From the NCBI GenBank assembly GCA_963835525.1, contig CAWIFM010000004.1, positions 744,001 through 808,000 of the forward strand: 64,000 nucleotides of DNA. Direction: 5' to 3'. A program made the translations under genes and the position numbers. A model generated the notes under the pieces. That model saw only the letters and a program-made list of their open reading frames with translations, had not been told where the DNA came from and did no database searches. Below are positions 61,503 to 64,000 of the stretch, piece by piece; position 1 is the first letter of the stretch; the number at the start of each line of letters is the position of its first letter. Source of the stretch: DASSUW01 sp963835525 (GTDB taxonomy: Bacteria > Actinomycetota > Thermoleophilia > Solirubrobacterales > Solirubrobacteraceae).

Positions 61503-61748
61503 TTAGCGGGCGATGCCCTGCGTCTTGAGGAGCTTCTTGACCGTGTCGCTCGGCTGGGCGCCGCGGTCGAGCCAATGGCGGATGCGCTCCTCGTTGAGGA
61601 CGATCGTCGAAGGGTCGGTCTGCGCGTTGTAGCGGCCGACCGTCTCGATGAAGCGCCCGTCGCGGGGAGAACGCCGATCCGCGACGACGACGCGCCACAC
61701 CGGATCCTTCTTCCCGCCTACGCGGGTGAGTCGCATGCTGACTGCCAT
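61503..61748 (-). CDS. rpsP: 30S ribosomal protein S16
   Basis: 81 residues: SMRLTRVGGKKDPVWRVVVA, DRRSPRDGRFIETVGRYNAQ and IRHWLDRGAQPSDTVKKLLK are the conserved S16 sequence. ATG 61748 lies 11 bases after a TATCCT box (61760-61765), and ffh ends 27 bases upstream of it, so rpsP probably has its own promoter and leads the rpsP-khpA-rimM-trmD-rplS block. Confidence 0.96.
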   Translation of the reverse strand: MAVSMRLTRVGGKKDPVWRVVVADRRSPRDGRFIETVGRYNAQTDPSTIVLNEERIRHWLDRGAQPSDTVKKLLKTQGIAR

Positions 61749-61775
61749 TTCGGCGCCGCAGGATAGCGGAAGGGG

Positions 61776-63107
61776 TCACCTTTGGCGCATGAGCTGGCCG
61801 AGATCGGGCATCTTGCCCGACTGCAGCCCGCGCATCATCTTGCGCATCTCGCCGAACTGCTTGACCAGCTGGTTGACCTGCTGGACGCTCGTCCCGCTGC
61901 CCTTGGCGATCCGCAGGCGCCGCGAGCCCTTGATCGCCTCCGGGTGGCGGCGCTCGTACGGCGTCATCGAGAGGATGATCGCCTCCACTCGATCCAGCTC
62001 CCTGTCGTCGACCTGCATCTTCGAGAGCTGGTGGCCGGCCAGCCCCGGGATCATGCCCAGGATCGAGGTCAGCGGGCCCATCTTGCGGATCCGCTTGAGC
62101 TGGTCCAGGAAGTCCTCGAGCGTGAACTGGTTCTTGCGCAGCTTGCGCTCCAGCTCCTTCGCCTCGTCCTCCTCGACCGACGCCTCGGCCTTCTCGATGA
62201 ACGACATGACGTCGCCCATGCCGAGGATGCGCTGGGCCATGCGGTCGGGATGGAAGCGCTCGAAGTCGCCGAGCTTCTCGCCCGTGGAGGCGTACATGAT
62301 CGGCTTGCCCGTGACCTGCTTCACCGACAGCGCGGCGCCGCCGCGGGCGTCGCCGTCGAGCTTGGAGAGGATCACGCCGTCGAAGTCCGCCACCTTGGCG
62401 AACTGCTCGGCGACGTTGACGGCGTCCTGGCCGGTCATGGCGTCGACCACGAGCAGGACGGCGTGCGGGCGGACACGCTTCTTGATCCGCGCCAGCTCCT
62501 CCATCAGCGCCTCGTCGACGTGCAGGCGGCCCGACGTATCGACGATCAGCACGTCCTTGCCGTCGCGCGTGGCCTGCTCCAGCGCCCAGCCGGCGATGTC
62601 GACCGGATCCTTGTCGGTGCCCTGCTCGTAGACGGTGGCGCCGGCCTGCCCGCCCACCTTCACGAGCTGCTCGACCGCCGCGGGCCGGTACACGTCACAC
62701 GCCGCGACCGCCACCGAGGAGTTGTTCTGCTCGCGCAGCATCTTGGCCAGCTTGGCCGTGGCCGTCGTCTTGCCCGAGCCCTGGAGGCCGGCCATGAGGA
62801 CGACCGTCGGCGGGCGCGGCGAGAAGGTCAGCCCGGCCGAGGAGCCGCCCATCAGCTTGGTGAGCTCCTCGTTGACGATCTTGACCACCTGCTGGCCGGG
62901 GTTGAGCTGCTTGCTCACCTCGACGCCCTGGCAGCGTTCCTTCACCGTCGTCGTGAACTGCTTGACGACTTTGAAGTTGACGTCGGCCTCGAGCAGGGCG
63001 AGGCGGATCTCGCGCATCGCGGCGTCGATGTCGTCTGGCGTCAGCGCTCCGCGCTGCCGCACGCCCTGGAGCGTGCCCTGGAGCTTCTCTGACAAGGAGT
63101 CGAACAA
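61776..63107 (-). CDS. ffh: Signal recognition particle protein Ffh
   Basis: SRP54 GTPase that targets ribosomes making membrane proteins. The 443 residues have the N domain (LSEKLQGTLQGVRQRGALTP), the G domain with GLQGSGKTTATAKLAKML near 107 and VLIVDTSGRLHVDEALMEEL near 187, TKxD-type LSKLDGDARGGAALSVK near 243, and a Met-rich M domain from ~300 ending in the RRMLRG-like KMMRGLQSGKMPDLGQLMR. The start is TTG 63107 (family start FDSLSEKLQ), with a TACCCT box 10 bases upstream. It diverges from sthA. Confidence 0.96.
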   Translation of the reverse strand: MFDSLSEKLQGTLQGVRQRGALTPDDIDAAMREIRLALLEADVNFKVVKQFTTTVKERCQGVEVSKQLNPGQQVVKIVNEELTKLMGGSSAGLTFSPRPPTVVLMAGLQGSGKTTATAKLAKMLREQNNSSVAVAACDVYRPAAVEQLVKVGGQAGATVYEQGTDKDPVDIAGWALEQATRDGKDVLIVDTSGRLHVDEALMEELARIKKRVRPHAVLLVVDAMTGQDAVNVAEQFAKVADFDGVILSKLDGDARGGAALSVKQVTGKPIMYASTGEKLGDFERFHPDRMAQRILGMGDVMSFIEKAEASVEEDEAKELERKLRKNQFTLEDFLDQLKRIRKMGPLTSILGMIPGLAGHQLSKMQVDDRELDRVEAIILSMTPYERRHPEAIKGSRRLRIAKGSGTSVQQVNQLVKQFGEMRKMMRGLQSGKMPDLGQLMRQR

Positions 63108-63117
63108 ACCGCTCTAC

Positions 63118-63127
63118 AGGGTACGGT
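63118..63127. promoter_or_regulatory. Overlapping divergent -10 boxes between ffh and sthA
   Basis: TACGGT (63122-63127) is 8 bases before the sthA GTG. TACCCT (63118-63123 read leftward) is 10 bases before the ffh TTG. They share two bases (63122-63123), so as at 24220 and 48409 one short sequence serves both directions. No ribosome-binding site is visible at either gene. Confidence 0.52.
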
Positions 63128-63135
63128 GCGGAAGA

Positions 63136-64000
63136 GTGGAGCTCGACCTCCTCGTCATCGGATCGGGGCCCAGTGGCCAGAAGGCGGCGATCCAGGCCGC
63201 CAAGCTCGGCAAGCGCGTAGCGGTCGCCGAGCGCAAGGAGCGCCTCGGTGGCGTTTCGATCCACACGGGCACGATCCCCTCCAAGACGCTGCGCGAGGCG
63301 GTGCTCGACCAGCTCAACCATCGGCCACTCGACGTGCTCGACCCGACGCGGGTGGAGGAGTCCGAGCAGGCGGTGCTCGAGCAGCTGATGGACCGCACGG
63401 CCCGGGTGGTGGCCGCCGAGACCGCCGTGGTGCGGGAGCAGTTCCGCCGCAACCGCGTCGGCCTGCTGCCCGGCGAGGCGCATTTCGAGGACGCCAACAC
63501 GGTCAAGATCTCCAGCGACGACGAGCCGATCCGGGCGCGCCGCATCGTCATCGCCTCCGGCACGCGGCCGGCGCGGCCGTCGTCGGTCCAGTTCGACGAC
63601 AGGACGGTGATCGACTCAGACGGGCTGCTCAAGCTCGAGCACCGGGTGCCGCGCTCGATGATCGTGGTCGGCGCCGGCGTGATCGGGGTCGAGTACGCGT
63701 CGATGTTCGGGGCACTCGGCACCAAGGTCACGGTGATCGACAAGCGCGACCGCGTGCTCAGCTTCCTCGACTCCGAGATCGGCGAGGCTTTCCAGTACCT
63801 GCTGCGGCGCGAGAACGTGACCTTCCGGCTGCGCGAGCAGGTCGCCGGCGTGGACCTCGATGTCGACGCTCGCGGGCCGAAGGTGCGGCTGGAGTCGGGC
63901 AAGGAGCTAGTGGCGGAGACGGTCCTGTACGCGGTCGGCCGCCATGGCGACACCGAGTTCCTGCAGCTCGAGAAGGCCGGCCTCGAAGCCGACTCGCGCG
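63136..64000 (+). CDS. sthA: Si-specific NAD(P)+ transhydrogenase SthA-like, cut by window edge
   Basis: Soluble flavoprotein that balances NADH and NADPH. The first 288 codons are present. FAD-binding LLVIGSGPSGQKAAIQAAKL opens the protein; GGVSIHTGTIPSKTLREAVL near 38 is where disulfide reductases carry a Cys pair, which is absent, as expected for SthA. The second nucleotide loop SMIVVGAGVIGVEYASMFGA is near 176, followed by YAVGRHGDTEFLQLEKAGLE at the edge. The start is GTG 63136, 8 bases after a TACGGT box. Confidence 0.9.
   Translation, partial: MELDLLVIGSGPSGQKAAIQAAKLGKRVAVAERKERLGGVSIHTGTIPSKTLREAVLDQLNHRPLDVLDPTRVEESEQAVLEQLMDRTARVVAAETAVVREQFRRNRVGLLPGEAHFEDANTVKISSDDEPIRARRIVIASGTRPARPSSVQFDDRTVIDSDGLLKLEHRVPRSMIVVGAGVIGVEYASMFGALGTKVTVIDKRDRVLSFLDSEIGEAFQYLLRRENVTFRLREQVAGVDLDVDARGPKVRLESGKELVAETVLYAVGRHGDTEFLQLEKAGLEADSR

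Overview
The window is about 70% GC, densely coded, and most plausibly comes from an actinobacterium of the Thermoleophilia/Solirubrobacterales type. That placement is an inference. It rests on a Corynebacterium-family glycogen synthase, an actinobacterial EF-G2-like GTPase, an htdX-fabG4-fadA2-fadE5 cluster arranged as in Mycobacterium tuberculosis, a mycobacterial-style SthA, an actinobacterial SOS box, and many genes with a TAnnnT -10 box only 6-11 bases before the start codon (leaderless style). No rRNA, tRNA, CRISPR array, transposase or phage gene was found.

Layout. 1-6.6 kb: a GntR-controlled carbohydrate locus, with permease, binding lipoprotein and GntR on the minus strand, and SIS sugar isomerase, Gfo/Idh/MocA oxidoreductase (frameshifted), bicupin and ROK kinase on the plus strand. 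6.5-7.7 kb: a DUF4282 membrane protein and a secreted cupredoxin. 7.7-17.4 kb: a six-gene minus-strand operon joining a ribose-type ABC importer to pgm-glgC-glgA, diverging from a LacI regulator and a PfkB kinase. 17.4-24.7 kb: small accessory enzymes (SDR/MarR pair, P1 peptidase, nitrilase, soluble sugar dehydrogenase, LLM oxidoreductase, nitronate monooxygenase, VOC protein). 24.7-29.3 kb: lipid beta-oxidation cluster. 29.3-34.4 kb: cupin, two TetR regulators with operators, an MMPL exporter, a phosphoesterase and a small gene carrying an SOS box. 34.4-38.8 kb: a hybrid histidine kinase facing a REC-GGDEF-REC protein. 38.8-48.4 kb: an RNase HI-tryptophan 2,3-dioxygenase fusion, EF-G2, a FliA-type sigma factor, a tyrosine recombinase, an L,D-transpeptidase, and lipid/nucleotide genes. 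48.4-53.6 kb: hydrolase, ilvD, thiD, SDR. 53.6-64 kb: a housekeeping run dprA-comM-yraN-(MarR/SRPBCC)-(B3/B4)-rnhB-lepB-rplS-trmD-rimM-khpA-rpsP-ffh, then sthA diverging at the edge.

How it works together. Imported sugar in the 8-15 kb operon can be stored directly: Pgm makes glucose-1-phosphate, GlgC makes ADP-glucose and GlgA/GlgM uses it, all behind one promoter with a LacI-type operator. Operons are packed with 4-base ATGA/GTGA overlaps. The ribosome/secretion run (ffh, rpsP, khpA, rimM, trmD, rplS, lepB, rnhB) is a conventional block.

Most notable: the RNase HI-TDO fusion; a three-copy family of about 140-180 bp hairpin elements at gene 3' ends; an SOS box over the start of an unknown small gene; palindromic -10 boxes shared by divergent leaderless genes; CTG as the only workable start in two or three genes; a long acidic tail on ribosomal protein L19; and five single-base frameshifts in otherwise conserved genes, which suggests assembly errors as much as biology.
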